A stretch of 64,000 bases of DNA. Source: Scalesia atractyloides. Its lineage: Eukaryota > Streptophyta > Magnoliopsida > Asterales > Asteraceae. Of the stretch, positions 45,206 to 56,505 are shown piece by piece (the stretch's first letter is position 1; every line of letters starts with the position of its first letter). The notes beneath the pieces were generated by a model. That model was not told the origin of the DNA. It was given only the letters and a program-made list of their open reading frames with translations, and searched no databases. Made by a program: the position numbers and the translations under genes. The stretch lies in assembly GCA_947069175.1 (NCBI GenBank), contig CAMTDV010000003.1, positions 82,437,978-82,501,977 of the forward strand, written 5' to 3'.

Positions 45206-47782
45206 ATGGCGGTTTTTCAACTTCATTCTTTCCGATTCCATAACACCTCGAAGAATTTCACTCGTGTAGCTGCTACCAGAGCATCACCATCTGGATCTTC
45301 ACATCGATCCGTTCAGACGCCCAAATCAAACGATTTTAGTCGAGTCGTTTCTAAATTTAAATCCAATTCTCTCACTTTTGCACTCTCCGGAACCCTAGCT
45401 CTCTCAGTAGCTCTTTCAGGTATATATCCATCCTCACTTTATCTTTTCGCTTCTATACATGTATCCGATTATAATGATCAATTAAAAAGCAAGAAACACA
45501 CAAAAGCTACAGGTCTAAAACCCAATTGCCAAGCATAAAAGCGCACCACTTTTATACCCGAGGCGCAAAAATTGTATATTTTATGTATTTTCTATAGGAT
45601 TCTAGCATGACAAGTAAGGGGCTGTTTGTTTAGCTCTTTCAAGGCTCTTAATGGTTCAAACTGTTTGTTTCACGATCAGATTTCTGAATGATTTAGACAT
45701 TTGCCTCTGAATGGTTAAGCATTATACTGAGTCTGAATGGTTTAGACCTTTTATCTGAATAGGTCAGACATTTGCCTTTGAACAGTTAAGTATTATAGTG
45801 GCTATTAATGGTTCAGATCTCTTAGTTTAGTACTTACCGGTTCAGCACTTACCTATTCAGAAGTTGCCAAACAGCCCCTAAGCTTTATTTATATTTTAAT
45901 ACAGAAATTACATACGTATAAAACCTGAAAGGCATGATGTACATAAGGTGTGCAAGGCGCCCCTCAGGGTCAATTCTTTGCCAAGATATCGCCCCTTATG
46001 CTACCAAAAGCGCAGGGGCTTGAGTCTTGTTGCGCCTAAGGCGCCCTTTTTTAAACCAAGAATTAAGCAAAGAGAAATTGCTCATGTCAATCAGAAAAAA
46101 GTTGCTGAATATTGAAACGGAATGTTTATTTTGCTAATTTTGTAGATTCCTATTAGTAGTATTGATTTACTAAATTTTACTTGAGAGTATAAGTAGATGT
46201 TTGGTTTATTTGGGTTTTAGTACTATGAGCTTGTTAGGAGTGTTTTTGTTTTCTGTTTCCTGAATCAGAGTGCAGAGCATAAAAGAACAAAAACCTATAA
46301 AACTATGTAGGAGTTGGATTTGCTGAGGCTAAAGTTGGGGTTAACAAACCAGAATTACTTCCCAAAGAATTCACCACAGTTATTGATGTTGCTGGTTTCC
46401 TCTCTGATGGTCAGGTATCGTTCGTTCTTGTTGCGCCAAATTGGCAACGCATATTATTGTTTTGGCATCAAATGTGTCAATTTGTGAAATTAGAAGTTGC
46501 CATGTGACACGTTTTTCAAAAAGTTACAACTTCATTTTTATTTAGTAATGTGTCCCTTGTAATGGTTACCTTATCATCCTAAAACATCTCTCTGTCCCAA
46601 AATGTTAGTTGATTAAGGTCTTAGACAGTTGGTAAAGACAGTTTTATTGGATTACTCTAAGATCAGACATTTTTAAATATATAAAGAAGTTTAATCTGTA
46701 TTAAGTATTAACATCTTGTGTCACATAACTTTTAGGAGAAAAGACTTGCGAAGGAGATTGATTCTATTGAAAAAGATACAGGATTCAAGCTCCGAGTTCT
46801 AGCTCAGAACTACCCTGACACACCTGGTATGCTATTTATATTTAAAGTTGATGCAAAGTGGAAGCACAAACGATAAAAGAGAAATTATGCAAGGAAATAT
46901 TAATAAACTTTTGAATAAATAAAGTCGTTACATCAAAATAGGCAGTCTACACTTACAATAGATGACTAAATAAACACGTGAATGAATAACTTCCACGGTT
47001 TACGCGTTTTTACAAGCAAAGGGGATAATCAAAATTGTTAAAATCGAAAAAACTGTGAAAGTGAAAATGGGGCTCTAAAGGAATCTGGGTCTGAGACTTT
47101 GAGTATCAGGCAAACCGCCTATGGGCCCCATAAACTCCAAACGGATCAAAGGTTATGCCTGTTTTAAGTTGACCCTTTTCTAGTCCACTTGCTATTATCT
47201 GGTTGCTCCAAATATGAATATGCGGATTCATGTATCAACTTTGTACAAAAGTATTAAGTATTTTGATCATGTTAGCTTAATCCTGCAATTTACTGAACTT
47301 GTACAGGGTTAGCAATTAAAGATTTTTGGCAAGTGGATGATAGAACCATTGTTTTTGTTGCTGATCCTACCTTTGGTAAGGGGTTCATACACCAGATCCT
47401 GCACTAATTTCTTCTTTCTGATAAATAATAATATATCTAAAAACCGAGCAGGAAATATATTAAACTTTAACGTGGGGGAGACGGTGGATTTGGATATACC
47501 GCGTAGCTTTTGGAGTCGTTTGGCTGGGAAATACGGAAACATGTTTTACTGGAAAGAGAAGGTAAAACAGTTTTATAAACTCTACCTTTGAATCTTTGAT
47601 AATTGTCCTAGTTTTAAAAACACAGTAAATAAGTTTTGAAAAAAAATATATATATATAACAGGGTGAGGATGCATCTGTTGAAGCTGCAGTAATGGCAAT
47701 ATCAAATTGCTTGAGGGAGCCTGTGGGAGCAAATAATTGTGCAGAGGTAAATAATTGGTTATGGAAGTATAGAGATCTTTAA
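45206..47782 (+). CDS. Thylakoid lumen 15 kDa-type TPM-domain protein, 6 exons
   Basis: Exons 45206-45419, 46311-46414, 46736-46826, 47307-47375, 47452-47561 and 47663-47782, all joined at GT-AG in frame. Residues 1-45 form a Ser/Arg-rich chloroplast transit peptide. A hydrophobic segment (LTFALSGTLALSVALSG) ending GFAEA looks like a lumen signal with an AxA site. The mature part is a TPM domain, as in TLP18.3: LPKEFTTVIDVAGFLSDGQ, FKLRVLAQNYPDTPG, LAIKDFWQVDDRTIVFVADP, LDIPRSFWSRLAGKYGN. It resembles Arabidopsis At5g52970 (thylakoid lumen 15.0 kDa), whose role is little known; TLP18.3 relatives act in photosystem II repair. The end reads CAEVNNWLWKYRDL through a possible GT donor (47750), so the last residues are unsure. 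Confidence 0.9.
45536..46064. repeat. GCGCC-rich element in intron 1, split by a Tourist MITE
   Basis: AAAAGCGCACCACTTTTATAC and CCGAGGCGC on the left, AAGCGCAGGGGCTTGAG and GCGCCTAAGGCGCCC on the right, around the Tourist-like MITE at 45618-45878. It looks like a non-autonomous element invaded by a second. Ends and superfamily are uncertain. Confidence 0.5.
45618..45878 (+). mobile_element. Tourist-like (PIF/Harbinger) MITE
   Basis: 261 bp, non-coding. Terminal repeats GGGGCTGTTTG and CAAACAGCCCC are exact. The target duplication is TAA (45615-45617 and 45879-45881), typical of Tourist elements. Interior words (TCTGAATGGTT, GACATTTGCCT) match, in reverse, the copy in the EMC5-like gene. Confidence 0.88.
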
Positions 47783-49091
47783 ATGTTATGTAATTAACCA
47801 AATAATATCACATATTGGATCTGTAAATTTAATATTGACTATAAAAGTCAAAATGCATGATTGATTATAGTCTTATAGAGCTTGGATTGTACCAGGTAGT
47901 TTTCATGGGTTTTTCTTGAACCATGTGTAGCTAGCTTAGATTCAAGGATGTTGGTTAGGTGTTAATCATACATTGTTTAATGATATTAGTATCCATACAA
48001 CATTCATATAGCTTCCATAATCATTCAGATACCGGATTGGAATATAAGAAAATACTACGGCCAGTGGCGGATAAGAAAAGTTGTGGGGTGACACATGCTA
48101 TTTTTATTTTTTGCCTAGGGGCAGCCAATACATAAAACGAAGAAGAAGAAGAAAAATGTTTGCACTAGTTTTGTAATTCGCCAAGAAGGTTGAGGGGTAG
48201 CGTAGCCAACCCCTCATCATATGCTAAGGATATGGCTAGTTAAGGATTATGGACGTTCTTCAACTCAGAGCTTCAAGGTTACCTGCTAAGAAACACAAGA
48301 GCGTTAGTTTCACTATAGGAGTGGGTCTTTTACAATCAGCCTCAGGTATCAGTGTAAGTAAAATGCTCTTCTAAAGGTGATAAATATAAGAGTAGTTTAG
48401 GGTAAGGGAGGGGACTTACTGAAGCTACGTAGATGTCCTCATTCATCGGCAGGGTTCAGGGGTTGTCCTTAGACAGCTCACTTTTCTACTTCATGTATAA
48501 CTCATCTATTTGACATAGGTGGACCTTACCTTTTTGTTTGGTCTAAGTAGAAGGTTCGCATCTACCGAAGGAGGTGTGAGTTCCAAAACAACTTTTCCAA
48601 AAAATTGGTGAGCTAAGAAGCTGATGCTTGTAGTTTCCAAGCTTCTCGATTTCTTTTCGGAATTGTCATCAAAACTGGTGGTTGAATAGAACTTTTTACA
48701 CGGACATGAAACATGACTTAAGTAACTCCCGAGTGTTTCAACTATATTTTAACATCTTATTAAGGATTAAAAAAACGTTTTACACCCATCTTAATCTAAC
48801 AATAGAAAAGGGTCGTTTACATATTTCCCCTATTAAGATCATTTATTACATATTTATCCAATCCTTAATAAGGTTGACGGAAATATGTAATTGATTTTAA
48901 AGATGGGGTAAATATGTAATAAAAGGTCTTGACAAGGGGATATATTGACAAGGGGATATACGTAAAAATCTTTAAAAGAATAATAAAAAAAATCATATGT
49001 TAAATTAAAACTTTCGAAGGTTGGAGAATGAATTCGTCCGTCAGTCTCCACAAAAACCGAATCAACTTCTGTAAGATGTATTCTATCAATC
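47783..49091. other. Intergenic, no gene recognised
   Basis: CGGCCAGTGGCGGATAAG at 48059-48076 is a phrase seen at the ends of plant transposons; its reverse (GGCTCCGCCACTAAG) appears at 53590. The open frame at 48682-48894 shows no motif. The last ~100 bases form the 5' leader of the acylphosphatase gene. Confidence 0.5.
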
Positions 49092-49668
49092 ATGGTTCTG
49101 AAAATAGCAGCAGAAAGCCTCGCAACCACACTCGAATCCTTCATACCACGTAACCCATTACGGAATCACATCGCCAAACGCTTCCCCCAATTTTCACTTT
49201 CTCTTCAATTTCCGGTTCGTCGTCTTCATCTCCGGCCTCACCCTCCCCCACTCCGACCTCGTACCCTTAACATGTCTTCTCAATCATCCTCCGTTCCACC
49301 ACCAAATCCATCGACACCCATCAAAACAGTAAGTCAAATCTCCCTCTAATTCATCCAATCGAGATCAAATTCGTAACCCATTTGTTGTTAATTGATTGCA
49401 GGTGAAGGTGGAGATTAAGGGGAGAGTGCAGGGGGTGTTCTACCGTGACTGGACTGTGCAGAACGCTACCGAATTGGGTTTGAAAGGGTGGGTTAGGAAC
49501 CGAAGAGATGGGTCCGTTGAAGCGTTGTTTTCTGGGAGTGTTGATAAGGTTGGGGAGATGCAGGAGCGGTGTCGGAGAGGGCCGCCTTCTGCGGTGGTTA
49601 CCGGGGTTAATGTGAGTCCTTGTGAAGAGGATCCTGGAGCAGGGTTTGAACGCAGACCAACTGTTTGA
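49092..49668 (+). CDS. Acylphosphatase, 2 exons
   Basis: Hydrolyses acyl-phosphates such as acetyl phosphate or 1,3-bisphosphoglycerate. Exons 49092-49328 and 49402-49668 (GT-AG intron of 73 bp) give 167 residues. Residues 1-79 are a basic, Ser/Pro-rich extension, probably an organelle transit peptide, with a second Met (MSSQSSSVPPP) that could start a cytosolic form. The acylphosphatase domain is all in exon 2: signature KGRVQGVFYR with catalytic Arg94, and GWVRN with catalytic Asn112; then GSVEALFSG and the C-terminal FERRPTV. Common acylphosphatases are about 100 residues, so the extension explains the excess. The end of exon 2 and its 3' region are duplicated just downstream. Confidence 0.93.
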
Positions 49669-49920
49669 TGAAATGCTTGTGTGAGTAGAGGTAAGAAAAT
49701 GTTACAATCTTGAACCTTTTTGTTGTCATTTATCGTTTTATTGGATTGCATTAGGATTATAAGTTGGTTGCCGGGCTTAATGTGAATCCCACTGAGGATC
49801 TAGGGTCAGGGTTTGTACGCAGACCAACTGTTTGATGAAATGCTTGAATGAGCAGATGTAATAAAATGTTAACCATTTTTGTTTTTTTTATATCCTTTTA
49901 TTGGATTATATTAGGGTTAT
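49594..49920 (+). repeat. Tandem duplication of the acylphosphatase 3' end
   Basis: Copy 1 (49594-49763) covers the last ~25 codons, stop and 3' UTR; copy 2 (49764-49920) repeats them at a 170-bp period: CCGGGCTTAATGTGAATCC, GTACGCAGACCAACTGTTTG, ATGAAATGCTTG. Copy 2 still reads open to a stop but has no start or splice site of its own, so it is extra 3' sequence. Confidence 0.85.
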
Positions 49921-50399
49921 GGATTGCCTGATTGTGTTTTGTAGATATGATATTGGCTTCTTTTGAAAGTTATAGGAAATTACATATGTGTAATTCTGTT
50001 GTAACGCAATTACTCGTCCTGTATATGAGACCCTTGATTGGCATACTAGGTAGAGTAAAATGGGTTTAGTACTATCTGTACTTGACGTTGGTCATTGGTG
50101 TGGTGATGTCTTTGATGCAGAGCTTTGTAGAACCATGTATGTCTTGCAGATATGATATTGTCATGTGGCTTATTCGTTTGTTCTAAGAAAGATATTAAAA
50201 CATCGAGTGTGTTAGCAGACCTTGGAGAGCATAGAGGCCATAGACAGGACACATGTTTCCCATCATACAACTAACCGTATATTATGGAGGGAGCCTGATT
50301 TGTGCACCTCTTGGCTAAGGTGCTATGGACCCAAAACCATTTAAAAGAAGAAAATAATTATAATGGGCCCAAAATGCCAAGGCTCCATTAAGGCCCATT
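49921..50399. other. Intergenic, no gene recognised
   Basis: No coding signal beyond a chance frame on - (50046-50270). No known repeat is evident. Confidence 0.45.
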
Positions 50400-50411
50400 G
50401 GTTATCATGAT

Positions 50412-50754
50412 ATTCCCCAAAGCTTAAAAGCCCTCACGAAGCCCATAGGCTTAAACAGAAGTGGAATCAAAATCTCCTTGGTTTTTTTTGAACGGTGACT
50501 TTCTTTTTTAGTGACCCAATGTCACACCGTCTAAACAGTAGCCTAGCCAAGATCTGTCCAGACTACGTTGTCTTAACCGGGCCTGCGCTAGGTTGGTCAG
50601 ATTTGGTTACTGCGTTCCCCCGGAAACCGTACTGTCTCCACACGAGTTGCCTCGCTGAAGTAACAACCGGATGAAAACAGGGGTGCGGCTCAGGATCGAA
50701 CCCTTCTCGGTGGGTTTGTCACCATCATTACCCAACCACTGAGCTAGAAGCCAG
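50412..50754 (-). mobile_element. tRNA-derived SINE with 12-bp target duplication
   Basis: Read on - from 50754. A pol III A-box (TAGCTCAGTGGTTGGG, 50746-50731) starts about 9 bases in, and a B-box (AGGGTTCGATCC, 50704-50693) follows. GGTTATCATGAT flanks the element at 50400-50411 and 50755-50766. An A-run (on -) lies at 50489-50482, but about 70 more bases follow before the left flank, unusual for a SINE tail. Propagation needs LINE enzymes in trans. Confidence 0.85.
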
Positions 50755-50938
50755 GGTTATCATGATCGTATGCAACACGCTCATTGATATCACCCACTAA
50801 TGACAAATGTTGAAATCTAAATAAGCATCATAAATAAACCTATTAATTTTCTATTTGATGGTACATAATACTGGACATACGTGTTTTGTCCATAATTAGG
50901 TGTGTAATCATATATTCAATGATGCATCTACTTAAAAC

Positions 50939-51262
50939 TAGAGTTGCTCAAACCAGTTAATTTCAATAATCGATTTGGTTAACCGGTTGTACTGATCAAT
51001 TTGACTTTAACCGGTTATTTTTTAAACTGGTCCGGTTAATTACTTCAACCCGTTATTTTCGGTTAATAACCGGTTGTTTTTGCTTCTTTTTTTAATTTTT
51101 TTTCGGTTAATCGGTCTAACAGTTTAAAAAAACTGGTAAATAACCAGTTCCTATACTAAATATTTATAACCGGTTACTAACCGATGGTTAAATTAACCGG
51201 TAACCACTAACCAATTAATAACCGGTTCCAGTTAATTAACCGGATTTTTTGCCCCACCTCCA
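50939..51262. mobile_element. hAT MITE, 324 bp, 8-bp target duplication
   Basis: CTTAAAAC at 50931-50938 and 51263-51270. Terminal repeats TAGAGTTGCTCAAA and, from the other side, TGGAGGTGGGGCAA agree at 10 of 14 bases. The interior is packed with AACCGGTTA words and codes for nothing. Confidence 0.85.
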
Positions 51263-51485
51263 CTTAAAACCCTATTTTGATTTTACTTTTTTTCTTTTGG
51301 TTAATACTGGGACATACGTGATTTGTCCAAAAATGCATCTACCTGATAAAAAAAACTTCATAGGTAAGCCCAAGTACGTAATTCCTTCTAAACTATATAC
51401 CACTTTAAGCTAGAGATGGGCATAATCGGGTTTTATTATTACCCGGAATCGGTTCCAACCCTGACCCTGTTCTGCTTGGATGTCA

Positions 51486-51868
51486 TTGGAACCGGGTATG
51501 GTGTGGAACCGGGTCCAATTCCTACCCGGGTTCACACCCAAGAATATGGAAACGTGTAGAACCGGGTACGGGTATTATGGAACCGGGTATGGTGTGGAAC
51601 CGGATATGGTGCGGAACCGGTTCCTGATAGTGTGGGAACCGGTTCCTGGCAGTCAAACCTGCCATTTACTGTTTAGAACCGGTTCCTGACAGTCAAACCG
51701 GCCATTTACTGTTCAGAACCGGTTCCTGGCAGTCAAACCTGCCATTTTACTATTGGGAACCGGTTCCTGACAGTCAAACCTGCCATTTACTGTTCAGAAC
51801 CGGTTCCTGATAAAATGTTACCGTTGGAACCGGTTCCTGATAAATGTTACCGTTGGAACCGGTTCCTG
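51486..51868 (+). repeat. GGAACCGGTTCCTGACAGTCAAACC tandem units
   Basis: From about 51610, units of 40-42 bp start at each GAACCGGTTCCTG and carry CAGTCAAACCTGCCATTTACTGTT; four full and three shortened units. Each has the 12-bp palindrome GGAACCGGTTCC or a near copy. Upstream (51486-51610) are looser GGAACCGGGTA copies. Confidence 0.88.
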
Positions 51869-51965
51869 ATTAAAGAATCGGTTTTTCTATATAAACCCCT
51901 TTCTACTTACCATTTCTAAACTTAACACTTTACACTTCAAATCTAATACTATCAAAGAGATAACG

Positions 51966-52211
51966 ATGGCTTGCAACGATGAGGTCGTGTTTGTTTTGGA
52001 AACCAAAAGAAACCCCGCTATTTGGAAGCACTTTGACTTGTGCTTGATGTCGGATAGCCATGAAATGGCTAGATGCAAGGGGTGCGGGAAGTTCATGAAG
52101 GCGTAGGCCAACTCGACGCTCAAGAAACACACCGACCGCCATTGTCCGGTGACAAAGGCGAAAAACAATGAAAAGGGTGAAGCATCCGGGACCGGGTCAT
52201 CGAAAGTTTAG
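51966..52211 (+). pseudogene. hAT transposase N-terminal BED finger with a stop at codon 47
   Basis: Frame of 82 codons, starting MACNDEVVFVLETKRN. The BED pattern follows: PAIWKHFDLCL, MARCKGCGKFMKA (Cys pair), a TAG stop at 52104-52106, then ANSTLKKHTDRHC (distal His and Cys). Reading resumes in frame to TAG at 52209-52211. A BED finger binds element ends; the stop falls between its two halves. Without it the exon would be a DNA-binding module lacking any nuclease. Confidence 0.88.
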
Positions 52212-52618
52212 TTTGTTTTATGTATTGTAAACCCATTTGTGTTTTATGATTAGTATGTTTAGTGTTTTATAAGTTTTGTTTAACGTTTCTTGTTTAGGTT
52301 GTTTGTGTAACCGGGTACTTGTTTCTAGCAAAGACTTATAAAAAAAACTCACATTAAAAATATATTGACGCCGGGTCTGGAAGGTTACCGTAGGAACCGG
52401 GTATGATAAGAACCGGTTACGGGTACAACCCGGGTACGGGTTGGAACCGGTTCCGGAACTTATTTTTTTCCAAAAATGTGGAACCGGGTAGGAACCATCG
52501 GGTATTTTGAACCCGGAACCGGTTCTACTATATGTCGGGTAGGAACCGGAACCGGTCCCAGGTAGGTTCCACCGGGTCGGGTTTGGAACCGGTTATTATG
52601 CCCATCTCTACTTTAAGC

Positions 52619-55123
52619 CATTAAAGGTTCATGCTTTGTTTTATAGTTTATAACCCAATAACCAATTATATGTCCACTCAATTAGAAAAAAATTGTTTAA
52701 CCAAAATAAAAAAAAAGACCCTCATTGACAATTGTACGAACTAAAGAGTCATGCGATTGAACACTTGAACTAATGAGTCATGCGATCGAACACTTGAACA
52801 AGGATGATCGGTGACTGTAACTCTAGGACGATTGACGATTCCGTTCACTATTCGAAGAGTAAAGTGAAGTGCATAAGTGATCTATTCTGAATTTCTAATC
52901 AAAGAGATGAGCTAAGCATGAGTAAAGATTAGGTTTTTATTCTTCTTCTAACTTTAAAATTGAAATTAAACATTTAGATATGATCAAAGTTGAAATTAAG
53001 TGTGATTTATGATTTTCTGGACATCGATGAACAACCGATCTATGGAATCAATCGGTTTTATGGAATCTGCTAAAACAACATAATTGTGATTCTATGAGAA
53101 ATTTCGATAAGAGTATATTTGCAATGAATGATTATTGAATGAACTTTTAACATTTTGATGAATTATTATTGAATTGAGGTGCCATCACTTTGTTCAATCT
53201 ACATCAGTTTGGAATTATTTTTTAAACAGTGAATTACGAATTAGACTTGATAAAGATGATTTTACATGTAATTTGTTTATATGAATGTAGACATGATTAA
53301 ACTTCTAGGGTTTGGTTATTGATTTCGATTGATACCCTATACGATTATTAATTTTAGTCGCTTGTAGGACCATTTTCAAAACATAAAAATTCTTATCGAG
53401 CAACTATATAATGTATTTATTTTTTTATATATTTCTTATCACTGTATTTTTATCATGTATTTTTTTTCTCAAAGAATTGTACTTTTTCTATGATCTTTTA
53501 TTATATGATTCGACCTACTCGATCCAAAAATTTTGACGACAGGTTGTTATAAATCCATTATAAAAATGACACTCTAAGAAAAAGTTTAGGCTCCGCCACT
53601 AAGGATCGGACCCAAACATAGTCGACCCATAAACCAAGAAAGGCTCCTTTCTAGGTAGCATAGGTCGGATTACTGACTCATCATCCGAGGTATGGTTGAT
53701 CCAAGGTTCTTGGCATCTGCTATCAACTGATCATGAGTTTGCATTTTTCATGCCTTAGCCCATTCCAGAAATATCGTGTGAGAAGCTATTTACAAAAGCT
53801 TGTACGCCCTAACCATTTTTTAATGCAGATATAAGAAAAAGAAACCAGATTAACCAACTTTAGGTATATGCATCCTAATAATATCCATTGTTAAAATATT
53901 GCTAATCAAAATTCAATCATTTGCTATAACACAACCCTTAAAAAATCCCTTTTCTTTGATTTTCTTTCCAAAAAAGAGAGCATTAGCTATTTAAAGAAAT
54001 AATGTTTAACAATTACAATATATCATTATTTTAAATGCCCAATAACATTATCAAAAATCAGATCAACCATAAATGATTATGCTACATGTCATAGGTACCC
54101 ACAATGGACATGCATCATACATGCACGCATGATAAAATGCCAATACAGTCAAATGGTCATAGTCAAGCTGAGTCAGACCATTGTCCTCAATTCATTTGTT
54201 CAAGTGTCCTTTGTAATGAGGTTGACATGTACCATCATCAAATATATTAATCACAAAATACCATTGTTTCAGCTTACTTTATTAAATTTTAAATGTATTT
54301 AATTTAATATACTGTGTCTAATAATTTTATTTGATTTTTTTTATATTTTTGTTAGGTTACTCAATTGTTTTTAGATACTGTATAAGGTAACACACATCCA
54401 CACACATAGAATAAGTTATATTTAAGTTGTAAAGAATAATATTATGATTTAAATAAGCATAATAAGAGTAATAATAATAGTCTTATTAACCTTGACATTG
54501 TTAGCATCTTAAATTAGGTTGGTCTCTTCTTTCCCTTTCTAATTTTGTTGATAAGTATTTGTCATTATATCACATTGATTTAAATAGATTTTCATGACCT
54601 AATATCCACTAAATAAAACTATATTAGTGGATATGCTACAAGCCAATTTATGGTTTATAATAAACTGTATTTTCAATATGATATGAGCTTTATTAATTTA
54701 TTGTTTTTTATGGGTCAAGCTTTGCTTACATTTTCAATATGTATCAAAAGCTAAATATCATGTCCTTACCTAATATTTTGTTCCAAATCGTGTTGGATTT
54801 AGCCGTAAATAATGCTTAAGACGTGGCTAAAATGAAAGCGTTGTAATAAACATTCTCGAAAAAAATAATAATAAAAAAATAGAATTGATCTAATGTATTA
54901 ACATATATAGAATATATATCAACGCTTTCGAATAACACTCAAAAACAAGTTTTGGGTTACTATATATTACATAAAAATGGTTTTTCGATATTCTTTTTTT
55001 TAAATACATTTATGATGTAACTTCTTAATCATTTAAGAGTTTTTAATAATACCGCTAGCTTAAACAAAGTATTAAGATAGTTTTTTTTATGGTTCCAATA
55101 TTTATTTCATAGTTATCTAAATA
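52619..55123. other. Intergenic AT-rich DNA, no gene recognised
   Basis: Very AT-rich, no long frames. GGCTCCGCCACTAAG at 53590-53604 matches a transposon-end phrase in reverse. The rest holds nothing I can name. Confidence 0.5.
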
Positions 55124-55276
55124 TCTGAAAAGATATATTATAATATTGGCATTGTATTGTACTCTTGAAAACGTAAAGAAACTATAACATGTTACGATAT
55201 TCTGAAAGATATATTATAATATTGACATTGTATTGTACTCTAGAAAACGTAAAGAAACTATAACATGTTATGATAT
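55124..55276 (+). repeat. 76-77 bp tandem duplication
   Basis: 55124-55200 and 55201-55276, starting TCTGAAAAGATATATTATAA and TCTGAAAGATATATTATAA, with only about four or five differences. Recent local duplication in AT-rich DNA. Confidence 0.93.
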
Positions 55277-56115
55277 TGACAATACACAAAATATATTTTC
55301 TCGAAATTTTGTAAAAGTTGAATTCTAAGTTGACATAGAATATCATAAAATTATAATATAGCACACGAAAAAGTAATTAAGTTCATGCATATAGACTTAT
55401 AGAGTTGTATCACATACTTTTTACTGTTTCGTCATATGCTTTTTACTGTTTAAAACTCTTATATATTAGGAAATAAATAAATAAATTATAATATATTATT
55501 TTTCTTAAAAATGTATAACTGAATTTAAAATATTGGCTTCTAAAAGGCTTTTCATCTGCAAAACCTAGTATTAGGACGGGTACCTAGAATTTACATCAAT
55601 TAAAATTTTTGTGTGCATTGAAAATCCTGATGACGTCTTATCCAACTGAGATTAGTAGACGCAGAAATTGATTAATCCTGTACGTGTTAATTCAAATTTT
55701 GTTATTTAGTTGGCACAATTTAACATCTATTCTTCATTACGTGTAACCCGAAAATTCAAATAAAAACAAAGAATAAGGAAATAGCTACAAACATATAATG
55801 ATATATTTGTGTTACAAAAGTTAAATCTTTTGCGTCACCCCTAGACTACTCCATTTTAATTAACCCCAAAATTTCAAAAATGTCAATTTTAGCCCCAAGA
55901 CTACTACACCATTTTACAAAATTAACCTCTACGTGTTCGTATAAATTCACGTTTCGACGAAAACGAAGTAAACGGTATAAATTCACATTACGATATATTT
56001 TTCCCGAAAACGAACGGGGTCAAATATAATAAGCTTGCATGCTTATTTTTATGTAAATTTTCAGCTGGTCTACAGTTTTGACATACAAATTATTGTACGT
56101 TTTGACGCCAATAAA
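55277..56115. other. AT-rich intergenic DNA, nothing recognised
   Basis: No coding or repeat structure seen; only short chance frames. Confidence 0.5.
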
Positions 56116-56505
56116 TTAAAAGTAGCTCCAAAATAAGCTAACCCAAACACCCACCGAGTATACGCTAAAGTTTTTTAGTTGTTTTCTTTGTATTCCCAAA
56201 AGGAAACCAAGCTCACCATTATGCACACATAAGATTATCCTATTTATCGTAAAGAATTTACTTAGTTGAATAAAATATAATATTATGAACATAAATTTTA
56301 AAATAAACATCATCCGATGTTTTATTTTTCTTATGAATAAAGTGTTATCCACATTTCCCATGGTATATCCACTAGTGATAAAAGATGGTTTTAGTATATC
56401 ATTCCAAGCCTCGAGAGCTTGTTTTAAACTATAGAGTGCCTTTTTAAATTCATAAATGCTAGATGATCTATAAAAATCTTTAAAACATAGAAGTTTGAGA
56501 TGCAT
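56116..56505 (-). pseudogene. Copia reverse transcriptase fragment
   Basis: One 129-residue frame. ALYSLKQALEAWNDIL matches the Copia LYGLKQAPRAW motif, VDNTLFIRK precedes the expected YVDD segment, and GELGFLLGIQ matches the region after it. The YVDD itself is not readable (KFMFIILYFIQ in its place), so the enzyme is dead. No LTR is visible nearby. Confidence 0.75.

Larger units (their letters stand above)
51411..52610 (+). mobile_element. hAT element, 1200 bp, with promoter and BED-finger exon
   Basis: Exact 8-bp target duplication CTTTAAGC (51403-51410, 52611-52618) and perfect 16-bp terminal repeats TAGAGATGGGCATAAT/ATTATGCCCATCTCTA. Between them are many GGAACCGGTTCC palindromes, a TATA box (TATATAAA, 51888-51895) and one short coding exon for a BED zinc finger (51966-52211). 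The transposase catalytic region is absent, so any movement needs a related enzyme in trans. Intact ends suggest a young insertion. Confidence 0.93.

Noticed and set aside
47460..47801. 113-residue frame on - opposite the thylakoid-lumen gene
   Set aside because: Shadow of exons 5 and 6 of the real + strand gene.
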